From NCBI RefSeq assembly GCF_014639315.1, contig NZ_BMFY01000009.1, positions 99,832 through 163,831 on the forward strand: 64,000 bases of DNA. The letters run 5' to 3'. Under the pieces are notes generated by a model, which searched no databases, was not told the origin of the DNA, and saw nothing but the letters and a program-made list of their open reading frames with translations. Positions 7,650 through 16,302 of this stretch are shown piece by piece (the first letter of the stretch is position 1; each line of letters opens with the position of its first letter). The position numbers were made by a program, and so were the translations under genes. This DNA comes from Sediminivirga luteola. GTDB taxonomy: Bacteria > Actinomycetota > Actinomycetes > Actinomycetales > Brevibacteriaceae.

Positions 7650-7934
7650 GTTCCCCTGCAGGACCGCGAGGGGAGCCGCCTCGGGGCCGGCCTCCGCCAT
7701 CGCCTCGACCGCGTGCAGGGCTCCCGCCGGCTGGCTCCCTGGATCGCGGAGGTCGGGTTCGATGCCTCAGCCGTAGCCGCCGTAGGGATTGCGGTAGGCG
7801 CCAAGCGCGTCGATGATCGCGCGGCGGGCGTGCGCGCTGCCGGTGGTCACCGCCTCGAACCGGTGGCGGTCGAGAACTCTCGCGTGCGTCGTCATGAAGG
7901 TCCGTGCGCGGGGCACATCGATACTCATGGACAT
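7650..7934 (-). pseudogene. Decayed prenyltransferase/squalene-cyclase-repeat-like gene
   Basis: Starting from ATG 7934 the minus strand reads ARTFMTTHARVLDRHRFE, ARRAIIDALGAYRNPYGGYG, then TGA at 7767-7769, then in the same frame GIEPDLRDPGSQPAGALHAVEAM. Together this matches the N-terminal QW-like repeat of a family with NPDGGFGxALEPDLR-type motifs. The TGA sits where an aromatic residue is expected, so TGG to TGA is the simplest explanation. Similarity stops near 7650 and the remaining roughly 200 residues are missing, where the XRE gene lies. Non-functional unless the stop is a sequencing error. Confidence 0.6.
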
Positions 7935-8138
7935 CGCCCTGTCAGGGACCCGTATTCCCGTCTTGTACGAAACGGCCAGCTGTCCGCGTTCCCGCGGGAG
8001 GCTACCGGACCGCACACGTTCATCACGTGTTCACGCGTACCGTCCATGATCCGTGATGACGGGCCCGTCATACCCCGAGGGCCTGCCCGCCGGAAGGGGC
8101 GCACCCGCCGGCCGGCCCGCACGCCGAGGAGGAGCACC

Positions 8139-8552
8139 ATGGCACAGCAACCGGACAGGACGCTCCCGGCCGGAGCCGCCGTGAGCACAGGGACCACGGG
8201 CGTCCCGGCCAGGCACCGGAACCTGTGGAACCGGCTGGTCCCGCCCAGCGGGCCGGCCGAAACGGTGCAGGGCGAGGCTCTGCGCATCGCCGGGAACATC
8301 CATGACGGGCTCGCCCGCCACGGCAGGGCCGACCATGACCACGACTGCCGCGCGATGCTGCGGGAGTTGCCGGCCTATCTGGCACTGGGCACGACCCTGC
8401 CGGCCGAAGAGTTCACCGAGGCGCGCCGGATCGCCGAGGCGCTCCGCACCGGCAGGCCGGCGCCGGCCGAACGGCTGTCCGACCTGGTGGCGCGGTGGAT
8501 CGCCCGGAACCCGGCGCCGATTCCGCTGGCGAGGCCGCCGTACCGGCGCTGA
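8139..8552 (+). CDS. Conserved hypothetical protein
   Basis: 137 residues, soluble, no signal peptide. The middle reads LWNRLVPPSGPAETVQGEALRIAGNIHDG, resembling a small actinobacterial family of unknown function with a VPPSG..ETVQGE core. The rest is alpha-helical with many Ala, Arg and Glu. ATG 8139 has an excellent GAGGAGG site. No functional partner is adjacent. Confidence 0.6.
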   Translation: MAQQPDRTLPAGAAVSTGTTGVPARHRNLWNRLVPPSGPAETVQGEALRIAGNIHDGLARHGRADHDHDCRAMLRELPAYLALGTTLPAEEFTEARRIAEALRTGRPAPAERLSDLVARWIARNPAPIPLARPPYRR

Positions 8553-8784
8553 CCGCCGCAGGTCTCGAGCGGCTGGAGGCCTTGAGCGGATAGGGACGTC
8601 GCGCCCGCCTGCGCCGCCCGATGACCGCGGCCGCATCGCAGACCCGCGCCAGGCCGGAGCCTGTTACCGACGCCGCTCCGGCACCGCCTCGCGGCCCCTG
8701 GCGCATGCGTCCGCCCCAGGCCTGACGAGGGACGACGCCGGTCTAGCACATGCACGCGCATGCCTGTCCCGCGGGCATGTCGCA

Positions 8785-8814
8785 TTGACTGTGATCAGCG
8801 CCATCGGCTAGAAC
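8785..8814 (+). promoter_or_regulatory. Promoter of the mnh (mrp) operon
   Basis: TTGACT (8785-8790) and TAGAAC (8809-8814) are 18 bases apart, one of the best -35/-10 pairs in the window. Transcription would start near 8821, leaving a leader of about 150 bases before mnhA. The stretch 8553-8784 upstream holds no convincing gene. Confidence 0.65.
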
Positions 8815-8831
8815 TGTGGGAACGAGTTCGG

Positions 8832-8978
8832 CAGGATCGTCCGATCCTGAACGTGGTGTGCCGGGAAGTCTGGTCGGCGGTACTTGTCGTCGACCCGTGA
8901 GGTTCTCACCTGTGGCACTACGAAGGTTTCCCCTGCGTCCGCGACGTGAAGGTGTCGATGTGAAAGCACGGCCGTGCC
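8832..8978 (+). promoter_or_regulatory. Structured 5' leader of mnhA, candidate riboswitch
   Basis: The leader contains CAGGAT/ATCCTG (8832-8837/8844-8849), then a compact three-way-junction-like block: GTGCC (8858-8862) with GGCAC (8914-8918) closing GGTCG/CGACC (8872-8876/8891-8895) and GTGAG/CTCAC (8897-8901/8905-8909). GGGAA (8863-8867) can also pair with TTCCC (8928-8932), pseudoknot-like. The start region of mnhA reads GTGCC (8974-8978), the same as the closing strand, so GGCAC can pair with either. That would couple folding to translation initiation. I cannot assign it to a named RNA family. Confidence 0.55.
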
Positions 8979-11814
8979 GCTGAGCCTGATCCTCGCCCTC
9001 GCGGGCGGGCTGGTGCTGTTCGCTGCCGTCATGGCACGAGTCCTGGGACGCCGCGCCGGATGGCCCATCGCCGCCGGCATGGGTGCCCTGGCCGCCGCGG
9101 TCGCCGCGCGCGCACCCGGTTCCGGAGCCGTCACCGAGACCGTCTCGTGGATTCCCACCATCGATGTGGCCCTGCGGCTGCGCCTGGACGGCCTCTCCTT
9201 CCTCTTCGCGCTGCTGGTGCTGATCATCGGCGCCCTGGTGATGGTGTACTCCTCCGCGTACACCTCCTCCAAGGGCGCAGTCGGGTTCTACACCCTGATG
9301 ACCGCGTTCGCCGCCTCGATGCTGCTGCTGGTCCTCGCCGACGACCTGATCGTGCTGTTCGTGGCGTGGGAGTTCACGACGCTGTGCTCGTACCTGCTCA
9401 TCCTGCGCTCGAACCGCAAAGCCGGCCCCCCGGCCACCCGGACCCTACTGCTGACCGCCGGTGGCGGGCTCTGCCTGCTCGGCGCGGTCGCCCTGGTGTC
9501 GAACCGCACCGGCACCACCGAGCTGACCGCAGCCCTGAACCACGAGGCCTGGGCACAGGATCCGGGCTTCGCGGCGGCGGCGGCGATCCTGGTGGCAGTG
9601 GCCGCCATGACGAAGTCCGCGCAGTTCCCGTTCCACTCCTGGCTCCCGGACGCGATGGTCGCCCCGGCCCCGGTGAGCGCCTACCTGCACGCCGCGGCGA
9701 TGGTCAAGGCCGGCATCTTCCTGCTGATGCTCTTCGCCCCCGCTGCCTCCCACTCACCGGTGTGGCCGGTCATGCTGATCGGCTTCGGCCTCATCACCGC
9801 CGTCATGGGGGCGCTCTTCGCGCTGCAGCGGACCGATCTGAAGGAACTCCTGGCGTACTCCACCGTCAGCCAGCTGGGCCTGCTGATGGCCGTCATCGGC
9901 GTCGGCACCCCCGACGCGATGCTCGCCGCGAGCGTGCACGTGGTGGCCCACGCGCTGTTCAAGTCCGCCGGCTTCATGCACGTCGGCTTCCTGGAGAAGC
10001 GCCTGGGCACCCGTGACATCCGCGAACTCTCCGGCCTGTGGCGCTCGCGCCCCTGGGACGCGGTGATGATCGTCCTGGCCGCCGCCAGCATGGCCGGCAT
10101 CCCGCCGGCGCTCGGCTTCGTCAGCAAGGAACTCGTCTTCGACTCCATGCTGCTGCTGCCGGCCGGCAGCGCCCTGGGCTGGACCGTCGCGCTGATTGCC
10201 AGCGCCGGCGCCGTGCTCACGGTCGCCTACAGCGCCCGGATGGTCGTCACCACCCTCCCGGGACCGGCCATGCGGCCGAACGAAGGAGTCCGCACCGGCG
10301 CGATGTCCCTGGCGATCAGCCTCGCCGCGGTCACCGGCACCGGGATCGGCCTGACGGTGTGGCTGCTGGACGATCTGCTCGCCCCTGCAGCCGCGGTGTC
10401 CGCCGGCGTCGGGGCGGGCGAGATCTACGGCCTGTCCCTCTGGCACGGCTTCAACGCGCCGCTGGCGCTGTCCGCCGCGGCCGTGGCCGGCGGCTTGCTG
10501 ATCACCGTCCGCCGCACTGCGGTGGACCGGCTACTCGTCGGCCGGTCGCTCTTCCCCTCAGACGGCACGACGCTGGTCCAGGCCTCCCAGGACGGCATCA
10601 TCCGGGGCGGGCGCCGGGTGGGCGATCTCACCCGCACCGACTCCCCCGCCGCCCATCTGGCGGTACCGGCCGTGCTGATCGCCATCGCCGGCGCCGGCCT
10701 TCCGCTGCTCTGGCCGGGCTGGGGCACCGCGAACGTCGAGGCTCCGGATGTTCCGCTGTTCATCATGGTCGCCGCCGGCGTGATCGCCGTGATCGTGGCC
10801 CGAGCGCGGCTGGCGGCGATCATCTCGGTCGGCGTGGCCGGGTTCGCCGTCGCCATCTGGTTCTTCGTCCTCGGCGCCTCCGACGTCGCCCTCACCCAGC
10901 TGCTGGTGGAGATCCTCACGGTCGTCATCATGGTGCTGGTCCTGCGCCGCCTGGGCCGGGAATTCACTCCCACTCCTCGGGCCCGCCGCGTCGGCGCCGG
11001 TATTGCCGCCGCGGTCGCCGGCGTGACCGCGTTCTTCGCCACTCTGGCGTTCACCGGCCACCGCGGGCTCTCGCCGGTCGGCGAGTACTTCCTGCGGGAG
11101 GCCGAGAACGACACCGGCGGCACCAATGTGGTCAACACCATCCTGGTGGACTTCCGCGCACTGGACACGCTCGGCGAGCTGGTGGTGCTGGCGATCGCCG
11201 CGCTGGCGATCAACTCGCTGCTGGTGGCCCGCCGCCCGGTCTCCGGCCCGGCCCCGTCGCTGCTGCGGACCCCGCTGGCAGATCCGGCCAGCAACGCCGT
11301 GTTCCTGCGCGTCCTGGACCGCTTCCTGGTGCCGCTCATGCTGATCGGCTCGGCCTATGCCCTGTTGCGCGGTCACAACGACCCCGGCGGCGGCTTCATC
11401 GCCGCTCTCATCGGTGCCTCCGCCCTCGCCCTGGCGTACCTCTCGGCCTCCTCGGACGAGAACCGGCGCCTGAACCGGCCCTATCGGGCCATCGCCGGCG
11501 CCGGCATCATCGTCGCGGTCGGCTGCGGCCTGCTGGGGCTGCTGGACGACTCGTTCCTGCGGCCGCTGCACTTCGACGTGCTGGGGGTGCACATCACCAC
11601 CGCGCTCATCTTCGATCTGGGCGTGTACCTGGCCGTGTTCGGCGTCATCCTGGCCGCGCTCAACCTGCTGGGCACCCGGCAGGGAGCCCAGGAGACCGCC
11701 GAGGGCCTCCCCGCACCGGAGGAGACTCCGGTGACGGTCGCCGCCCCCGTGGCCCCTGCCGCAGCTGGGCGGGGACATGACGACGGGCACAGCACAGAGG
11801 AGGCACGCTCATGA
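8974..11814 (+). CDS. mnhA: Na+/H+ antiporter subunit A fused to subunit B (Mrp/Mnh)
   Basis: 946 residues. Largest subunit of the multi-protein Mrp cation/proton antiporter in the cell membrane. Residues about 1-510 form a complex-I-like proton-translocating domain (WEFTTLCSYLLI, TKSAQFPFHSWLPDAMVAP, HALFKSAGFMHVG). About 560-740 hold the A-specific C-terminal helices. About 770-905 are an MnhB-type domain (VPLMLIGSAYALLRGHNDPGGGF), so B is fused, as is common in Actinobacteria. GTG 8974 has only a weak site (GAAAG) and lies in a possible hairpin GCACG-GC-CGTGC. First gene of six overlapping genes. Confidence 0.93.
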   Translation: MPLSLILALAGGLVLFAAVMARVLGRRAGWPIAAGMGALAAAVAARAPGSGAVTETVSWIPTIDVALRLRLDGLSFLFALLVLIIGALVMVYSSAYTSSKGAVGFYTLMTAFAASMLLLVLADDLIVLFVAWEFTTLCSYLLILRSNRKAGPPATRTLLLTAGGGLCLLGAVALVSNRTGTTELTAALNHEAWAQDPGFAAAAAILVAVAAMTKSAQFPFHSWLPDAMVAPAPVSAYLHAAAMVKAGIFLLMLFAPAASHSPVWPVMLIGFGLITAVMGALFALQRTDLKELLAYSTVSQLGLLMAVIGVGTPDAMLAASVHVVAHALFKSAGFMHVGFLEKRLGTRDIRELSGLWRSRPWDAVMIVLAAASMAGIPPALGFVSKELVFDSMLLLPAGSALGWTVALIASAGAVLTVAYSARMVVTTLPGPAMRPNEGVRTGAMSLAISLAAVTGTGIGLTVWLLDDLLAPAAAVSAGVGAGEIYGLSLWHGFNAPLALSAAAVAGGLLITVRRTAVDRLLVGRSLFPSDGTTLVQASQDGIIRGGRRVGDLTRTDSPAAHLAVPAVLIAIAGAGLPLLWPGWGTANVEAPDVPLFIMVAAGVIAVIVARARLAAIISVGVAGFAVAIWFFVLGASDVALTQLLVEILTVVIMVLVLRRLGREFTPTPRARRVGAGIAAAVAGVTAFFATLAFTGHRGLSPVGEYFLREAENDTGGTNVVNTILVDFRALDTLGELVVLAIAALAINSLLVARRPVSGPAPSLLRTPLADPASNAVFLRVLDRFLVPLMLIGSAYALLRGHNDPGGGFIAALIGASALALAYLSASSDENRRLNRPYRAIAGAGIIVAVGCGLLGLLDDSFLRPLHFDVLGVHITTALIFDLGVYLAVFGVILAALNLLGTRQGAQETAEGLPAPEETPVTVAAPVAPAAAGRGHDDGHSTEEARS

Positions 11815-12170
11815 TCCTCGCCCTGACCATCGCCGTGCTCGTGGCCGGAGCGGTGTACCTCGTCCTGCAGAAGGACTTCTTCCGGGTCGTGCTCGGCTTC
11901 GTGCTCCTGAGCCACGCGGTGAACCTGCTGCTCTTCAGCGCCGGAGGGATCGACCGGCGCGGTGAGCCGCTCGGCTCCGGGCCCGACCCCGCGGTGACCG
12001 CCGACGCGCTGCCCCAGGCGTTCGTGCTGACCGCGATCGTGATCGCCTTCGCCATCACCATCTACCTGATCGTGCTGGCCGTGACCGGCAGACCGGACAC
12101 CGACGGCGACGCCGCGGCGGGTGCAGCTGGCACCGAGCAGGACACCGATGACGAGGAGGCTCGCCGATGA
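11811..12170 (+). CDS. mnhC: Mrp antiporter subunit C
   Basis: 119 residues, NuoK-like. Three membrane helices; VVLGFVLLSHAVNLLLF is the family signature. A polar tail rich in Thr, Asp and Glu follows the last helix. Start ATG overlaps the stop of mnhA (ATGA), so translation is coupled. Confidence 0.92.
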   Translation: MILALTIAVLVAGAVYLVLQKDFFRVVLGFVLLSHAVNLLLFSAGGIDRRGEPLGSGPDPAVTADALPQAFVLTAIVIAFAITIYLIVLAVTGRPDTDGDAAAGAAGTEQDTDDEEARR

Positions 12171-13696
12171 TCGAGATGCTCATCCCGATGTTCGTCGCCG
12201 TGCCCCTGATCATGGCCGGCGTCACCGCCTTCGGGCAGGAGGGACGCCGCTGGCCGCTGGCCGTGCTGATGACGGTCCTGGCCGCCAACCAGCTCGCCGC
12301 GATCCTCCTGGTCGCCCGCACCCGTGACGGCGAGGTCCTCGGTCACGGCGTCGGCGGCTGGTCCGGCGGCATCGCGATCCCCTTCGTCGCCGATGCCTTC
12401 TCCGCGCTCATGCTGGCGGTCACCGCCCTGCTGACCCTGGTGTGCTCCTGGTTCGCGATCGCCGCCGGCACAGGGAAGATCAAACTCTTCGCGCCGCTCG
12501 TGCTGGCGCTCACCGCCGGGGTGAACGGTGCGCTGCTGACCGCGGACTTCTTCAACCTGTTCGTGTTCATCGAGGTCATGCTGCTGCCGTCCTACGGCCT
12601 GCTGGTCCTGGCCCGGCGCGGCGAGGGAACGCTGCGCTCGGTCAGCGGCTCCCGGCTGTACGTGACCTTCAACCTGTTCGTGTCGACCGTGTTCCTGGCC
12701 GGCGTCGCCCTCATCTACGGAACCGCCGGGACGGTGAACCTCGCCGAGCTGGCCGGCGCGGCGCAGGAATCCCCGCTGGTGGCGGCGGCCACCGCGGTGT
12801 GCCTCTTCGCCCTGGCGATGAAGGCCGCCTGCGTGCCCACCCACGGCTGGCTCGCCCGGGCCTACCCGTCCACCTCCCCCGCCGTGACGGCCCTGTTCTC
12901 CGGTCTGCACACCAAGGTGGCGATCTACGCCATCTACCGGGTCTACGCAGTGGTCTTCGACGGCGACGAGCGCTACCTGTGGATCGGCCTGGTGGTGTTC
13001 TCCCTGACGATGGCCATCGGCGTGCTGGGCGCCGTCGGCGAGCAGACCACGCGCTCCATCCTGGCCTTCCACATGATCAGCCAGATCGGGTACATCCTGC
13101 TGGGCGTGGCGCTGTTCACCGAGGCGGGCCTGACGGCCGGCATCTTCTACCTGCTGCACCACATGATCGTGAAGGCGTCCCTGTTCCTGTCCACCGGGGC
13201 GGTCGAGGAGCACTACGGCACAGGGAACCTGGACCGCCTGCGCGGGCTGGTGCGCAAGGAACCGGTGATCGCGGCGAGCTTCTTCATCGCGGCGCTCTCC
13301 CTGGCGGGGCTGCCGCCGTTCTCCGGGTTCATCGCCAAGCTCACCCTGGTGCTGGCCACCGTGGAGGCCGGCCACATGACAGTGGTGGCGGTGGCCCTGG
13401 CCGTCAGCCTCATCACGCTGCTGTCCATGCTCAAGATCTGGAACGCCGTGTTCGCCGCGCCGCGCAAGGAGAGCGAGGAGATCGAGGAGCTGGCAGCCTC
13501 CGCGGGGCCGGGAACGCAGCGGGTCATCACCGCAGCCAAGACCGGGGTGCGCACCTCCCTGGTCCTGCCCGGTCTGCTGCTGGCGCTCGTGACGCTGTGC
13601 CTGGGCCTGGGGGCCGAGTTCCTCCTGGGGCTGTCCTCCACCGCAGCCGCCGGCCTGCTGGACACCAGCTCCTACGTCGAGGCGGTGATGCGCTGA
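12167..13696 (+). CDS. mnhD: Mrp antiporter subunit D
   Basis: 509 residues, about 14 helices. Proton-translocating subunit related to NuoN/NuoM. Shows FFNLFVFIEVMLLPSYGLLVLA with the conserved membrane Glu, and MKAACVPTHGWLARAYPSTSPAVTALFSGLHTK matching the quinone-oxidoreductase-like core. ATG overlaps the stop of mnhC. Confidence 0.93.
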   Translation: MIEMLIPMFVAVPLIMAGVTAFGQEGRRWPLAVLMTVLAANQLAAILLVARTRDGEVLGHGVGGWSGGIAIPFVADAFSALMLAVTALLTLVCSWFAIAAGTGKIKLFAPLVLALTAGVNGALLTADFFNLFVFIEVMLLPSYGLLVLARRGEGTLRSVSGSRLYVTFNLFVSTVFLAGVALIYGTAGTVNLAELAGAAQESPLVAAATAVCLFALAMKAACVPTHGWLARAYPSTSPAVTALFSGLHTKVAIYAIYRVYAVVFDGDERYLWIGLVVFSLTMAIGVLGAVGEQTTRSILAFHMISQIGYILLGVALFTEAGLTAGIFYLLHHMIVKASLFLSTGAVEEHYGTGNLDRLRGLVRKEPVIAASFFIAALSLAGLPPFSGFIAKLTLVLATVEAGHMTVVAVALAVSLITLLSMLKIWNAVFAAPRKESEEIEELAASAGPGTQRVITAAKTGVRTSLVLPGLLLALVTLCLGLGAEFLLGLSSTAAAGLLDTSSYVEAVMR

Positions 13697-14049
13697 TGCG
13701 CCTGCTCACCCTTCCCTTCCGCGTGGTGATCTTCGCCTTCTGGTTCGGCTGGCAGATCATCGTCTCAGCCGGGGTGGTGCTCGCCGATATCCTCACCCCG
13801 GGGTTGCGGCACGAGCCCCGCGTGGTGCGGATGCCGCTGGAGTCCCGGACGGACTTCCACACCACGGTCATCGCCTGCCTGATCACGCTCACCCCCGGCA
13901 CGCTCACGCTGGGCGTGACCACCGAGACCGATGGCAGGCGCACGCTGCTGATCCACAGCATGTACCACACGGACGATGCTTCCGCCCTGACCGATCTGAA
14001 CGATATGGAGCGGCGGATGCTCCGCGCACTGACTCTGGGAGGCGCCTAA
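13696..14049 (+). CDS. mnhE: Mrp antiporter subunit E
   Basis: 117 residues. Hydrophobic N-terminus with FGWQIIVSAGVVLADIL, then TVIACLITLTPGTLTLGV, the MnhE signature (xxITLTPGT), and a soluble C-terminus. Start ATG at 13696 shares a base with the mnhD stop. Confidence 0.9.
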   Translation: MRLLTLPFRVVIFAFWFGWQIIVSAGVVLADILTPGLRHEPRVVRMPLESRTDFHTTVIACLITLTPGTLTLGVTTETDGRRTLLIHSMYHTDDASALTDLNDMERRMLRALTLGGA

Positions 14050-14307
14050 GTGATCGCCCTCGACATCGCCATCGCCGGCTGCTTCGTCGCCCTGCTCATC
14101 TCGGTCCTCCGGATCGTGCTCGGCCCGACCGCTGCCGACCGCACGGTCGCGGCGGACCTGCTGACGTTCTCCGTCATCGGGCTGCTGGCCCTGTACGGCA
14201 CCAAGCACGCCAGCCAGGGCACGTTCGACCTGATCCTGGTGGCGACGCTGGTGGCCTTCCTCGCGGCCGTATCCCTGGCCCGGGCCCTGACGAGGGGGCG
14301 CCGATGA
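14050..14307 (+). CDS. mnhF: Mrp antiporter subunit F
   Basis: 85 residues, three helices. LRIVLGPTAADRTVAADLL is the MnhF signature around helix 2. GTG start follows the mnhE stop with no gap. Confidence 0.9.
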   Translation: MIALDIAIAGCFVALLISVLRIVLGPTAADRTVAADLLTFSVIGLLALYGTKHASQGTFDLILVATLVAFLAAVSLARALTRGRR

Positions 14308-14660
14308 CCGTGCTCGCCATCATCGGCCAGATCCTGGTGATCCTTGGCGCGGCCATCTTCGTTGCCGCCGGGATCGGCCTGCACCGGCTCAAGGATCCGT
14401 ACACCCGCACCTCGTCTGTGGCGACCGCCGCGGGTCTGGGCGTGGCGTTCATCGTCGCCGGCTGCCTGTTCATGGACCCGGACCTGTCCTCCACCGTGAA
14501 GGCCGTCATCGCGATCTTCCTGCAGCTGGTGACCTCCGCCGTCGGCGGTATGGCCATCGCCCGCGCCGCGGTCCTGTCAGGGCACCGGTTCATGAAGGGC
14601 ACCGACACCGGGGAGCTCGACGGCGCGGAGATGGGCGAGCCGGACCCCTCCCAGGACTGA
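14304..14660 (+). CDS. mnhG: Mrp antiporter subunit G
   Basis: 118 residues, three helices and a polar acidic tail. GIGLHRLKDPYTRTSSVATAAGLG is the PhaG/MnhG signature. Last gene of the operon; ATG overlaps the mnhF stop. The complete A/B-C-D-E-F-G set supports sodium extrusion and pH homeostasis, useful for a salt- or alkali-tolerant organism. Confidence 0.92.
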   Translation: MTVLAIIGQILVILGAAIFVAAGIGLHRLKDPYTRTSSVATAAGLGVAFIVAGCLFMDPDLSSTVKAVIAIFLQLVTSAVGGMAIARAAVLSGHRFMKGTDTGELDGAEMGEPDPSQD

Positions 14661-14775
14661 CTGCCCGCGGAGGGGAACCGCCGGGCGCCCCGTTCCTGCG
14701 GTTCCGCGTCCGGACGCGCGCCCGGATCGCCCGGGGCCGGGGCACAGGACGCGGCGGTGGTCGTAAGCTGCTCCC

Positions 14776-15600
14776 GTGCCTGAACCACTCCGCCCGCGCC
14801 GCCGCGCCACCGATATGCCGGCGGCCGACGACTCCTCTGCCAACGCCCCTGCCGCCGCAGGGCCGGCCGATGGCTCCCTCGGCGACCCCGCCGGCACACC
14901 GGCCGGAGCTGCGTCCATGCCACCCGCCAGGACCTCCAGCTACGACCCTGACGGCCCGCACGGCGGACCTGCCGCCGATGACTCCGCTGACCCCGGGCCC
15001 GGCAAGGTTCCTGCCGGTACTCCCGCCGGGGCCCGGGATGCCGCTGCCCCTACGGGAGGGGGCGGCTCCCTGGGGAAGACCGGTGTCGGGGGAACCCTCG
15101 GCATGGCAGCCCTGGTCGCCGTCGGCGGCGCGTTCGGCACCGGGGCACGCACTCTGCTGGACACGGCGCTCCCCTCCCCCGCGGTGGCGCCCTGGCTTCC
15201 CTCCGGTGTGCTGACGGCGAACCTGAGCGGTGCTTTCCTGATCGGGCTGCTGGCGTCCCTGCTGGCCGGGATGCGCTCAGACGACCCGGGCCGCCACCGG
15301 CTGTGGCTGCTCCTCGGCACGGGCGTCCTGGGCGGATACACCACGTACAGCGCTCTGGCGCTCGACACCTCCACGGGGCTGCTGAGCGGTTCCGGGACCG
15401 CCGCCGCTCATGCTGCGCTCTACGCCGGCGGTTCCGTCGTCGCCGGGGTGGCGGCCTGCGGCCTCGGCGTGGCGCTGGCGGTGATAATCCGGCGGGCGTT
15501 TTCCACTCGCCGGGCAGACCGGAGCGAACGCCACCGGGAGCCAGAGGACGGCCGGGACCCCGTGTCCCGCGCACGCGATCCAGAGGGCGGGCAGCGATGA
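14776..15600 (+). CDS. crcB: Fluoride channel subunit, first of two (CrcB/Fluc)
   Basis: 274 residues. Residues 1-110 are a disordered Ala/Pro/Gly-rich extension not found in most CrcB proteins. The channel domain (about 110-245) has four helices with VGGAFGTGARTLLD, SGVLTANLSGAFLIGLLA and GTGVLGGYTTYSALALD, matching the Fluc asparagine and TTYS/TTFS fluoride-path motifs. GTG 14776 follows TAAGCT (14764-14769) by six bases, so it is probably leaderless. No crcB-type fluoride riboswitch was recognised upstream. It overlaps the second subunit, so a heterodimeric dual-topology channel is likely. Confidence 0.88.
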   Translation: MPEPLRPRRRATDMPAADDSSANAPAAAGPADGSLGDPAGTPAGAASMPPARTSSYDPDGPHGGPAADDSADPGPGKVPAGTPAGARDAAAPTGGGGSLGKTGVGGTLGMAALVAVGGAFGTGARTLLDTALPSPAVAPWLPSGVLTANLSGAFLIGLLASLLAGMRSDDPGRHRLWLLLGTGVLGGYTTYSALALDTSTGLLSGSGTAAAHAALYAGGSVVAGVAACGLGVALAVIIRRAFSTRRADRSERHREPEDGRDPVSRARDPEGGQR

Positions 15601-15971
15601 CGATCCTGGCGATCATCGGCGCCGGAGCACTCGGCTCGGCACTGCGCTATCTGAGCGAGAGCCTGGTGCCGGCACGGCTCCGTTCCCGGTTCCCCTGGGG
15701 CACCTGGCTCGTCAACATCGCCGGTTCCTTCCTGTTGGGCCTGCTGGCCGGCGGTATCGGCGACCCGTTCTGGAGCGTGGTCCTGGGCACCGGCCTGCTG
15801 GGCGGGTACACCACGTTCAGCGCCGCGAGCCTGCAAGTGATCGAGCTGGCCCAGCAGCGACGCTACGCCGCGGCGTGCAGCCATGCGACCGGGATGCTCC
15901 TCGCCGCCGTTCTCGCGGCTACCGCCGGACTCGTTCTAGGCGGCATCGTGGCGGGCGGCAGCACGGGCTGA
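15597..15971 (+). CDS. crcB: Fluoride channel subunit, second of two (CrcB/Fluc)
   Basis: 124 residues, normal CrcB length, four helices. Motifs ALGSALRYLSE, PWGTWLVNIAGSFLLGLLAG and GTGLLGGYTTFSAASLQ are all intact. ATG overlaps the stop of the first subunit (ATGA). It has a canonical ALRY motif where the first has GART, consistent with paired antiparallel subunits. Confidence 0.9.
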   Translation: MTILAIIGAGALGSALRYLSESLVPARLRSRFPWGTWLVNIAGSFLLGLLAGGIGDPFWSVVLGTGLLGGYTTFSAASLQVIELAQQRRYAAACSHATGMLLAAVLAATAGLVLGGIVAGGSTG

Positions 15972-15999
15972 GTTGCGCTGGGCGGCAGCACGGGCTGAG
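15953..15999 (+). repeat. 20-bp direct repeat at the end of crcB
   Basis: GGGCGGCAGCACGGGCTGAG occurs at 15953-15972 and 15980-15999. The first copy encodes the last residues and stop of the second crcB, so the second looks like a recent slippage duplicate. The rest of the 15972-16302 gap holds only the palindrome at 16239. Confidence 0.75.
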
Positions 16000-16238
16000 C
16001 TGAGCCGCGGCTGGACTGCATCGGGGTCGCAGGACCACGGCTGCGCTGAGGGGCACCACGGCCTGCGCTGCGGCGACGGACTCAAACGCACGTCAAGGTA
16101 AAACGCGAGCGCTTCTCAGCCGGTTCACGAGGCACCCGCCGCGCGCCGAGGCGGGAGAGCGTCAGCGATGTCGTGAATCCAGAACAGCACTCGCCTCACC
16201 CACGCATCCATCCATCCACGACGCGTAGCCGAGTCGGA

Positions 16239-16258
16239 CGATGAGAAAACCCTCATCG
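16239..16258. promoter_or_regulatory. Inverted repeat upstream of PepSY lipoprotein gene
   Basis: CGATGAG (16239-16245) and CTCATCG (16252-16258) form a perfect 7-bp inverted repeat with centre AAAACC, about 45 bases before the ATG. It is a possible operator; no regulator gene is next to it. Confidence 0.4.
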
Positions 16259-16302
16259 CCTCTGGCTGGACCCTCCGGGTACGGAACTGCGAGCATGGAA
16301 AC

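Noticed and set aside
8375..8785. Minus-strand ORF before the mnh promoter
   Set aside because: Arg/Gly-rich product without motif and overlapping a better-supported plus-strand gene.
10558..11790. Long minus-strand open frames opposite mnhA
   Set aside because: Mirror frames of a well-conserved antiporter gene; no homology.
14661..14775. Fluoride riboswitch upstream of crcB
   Set aside because: None of the conserved crcB-motif segments is seen, and a -10 box six bases before the start leaves no room for a leader.
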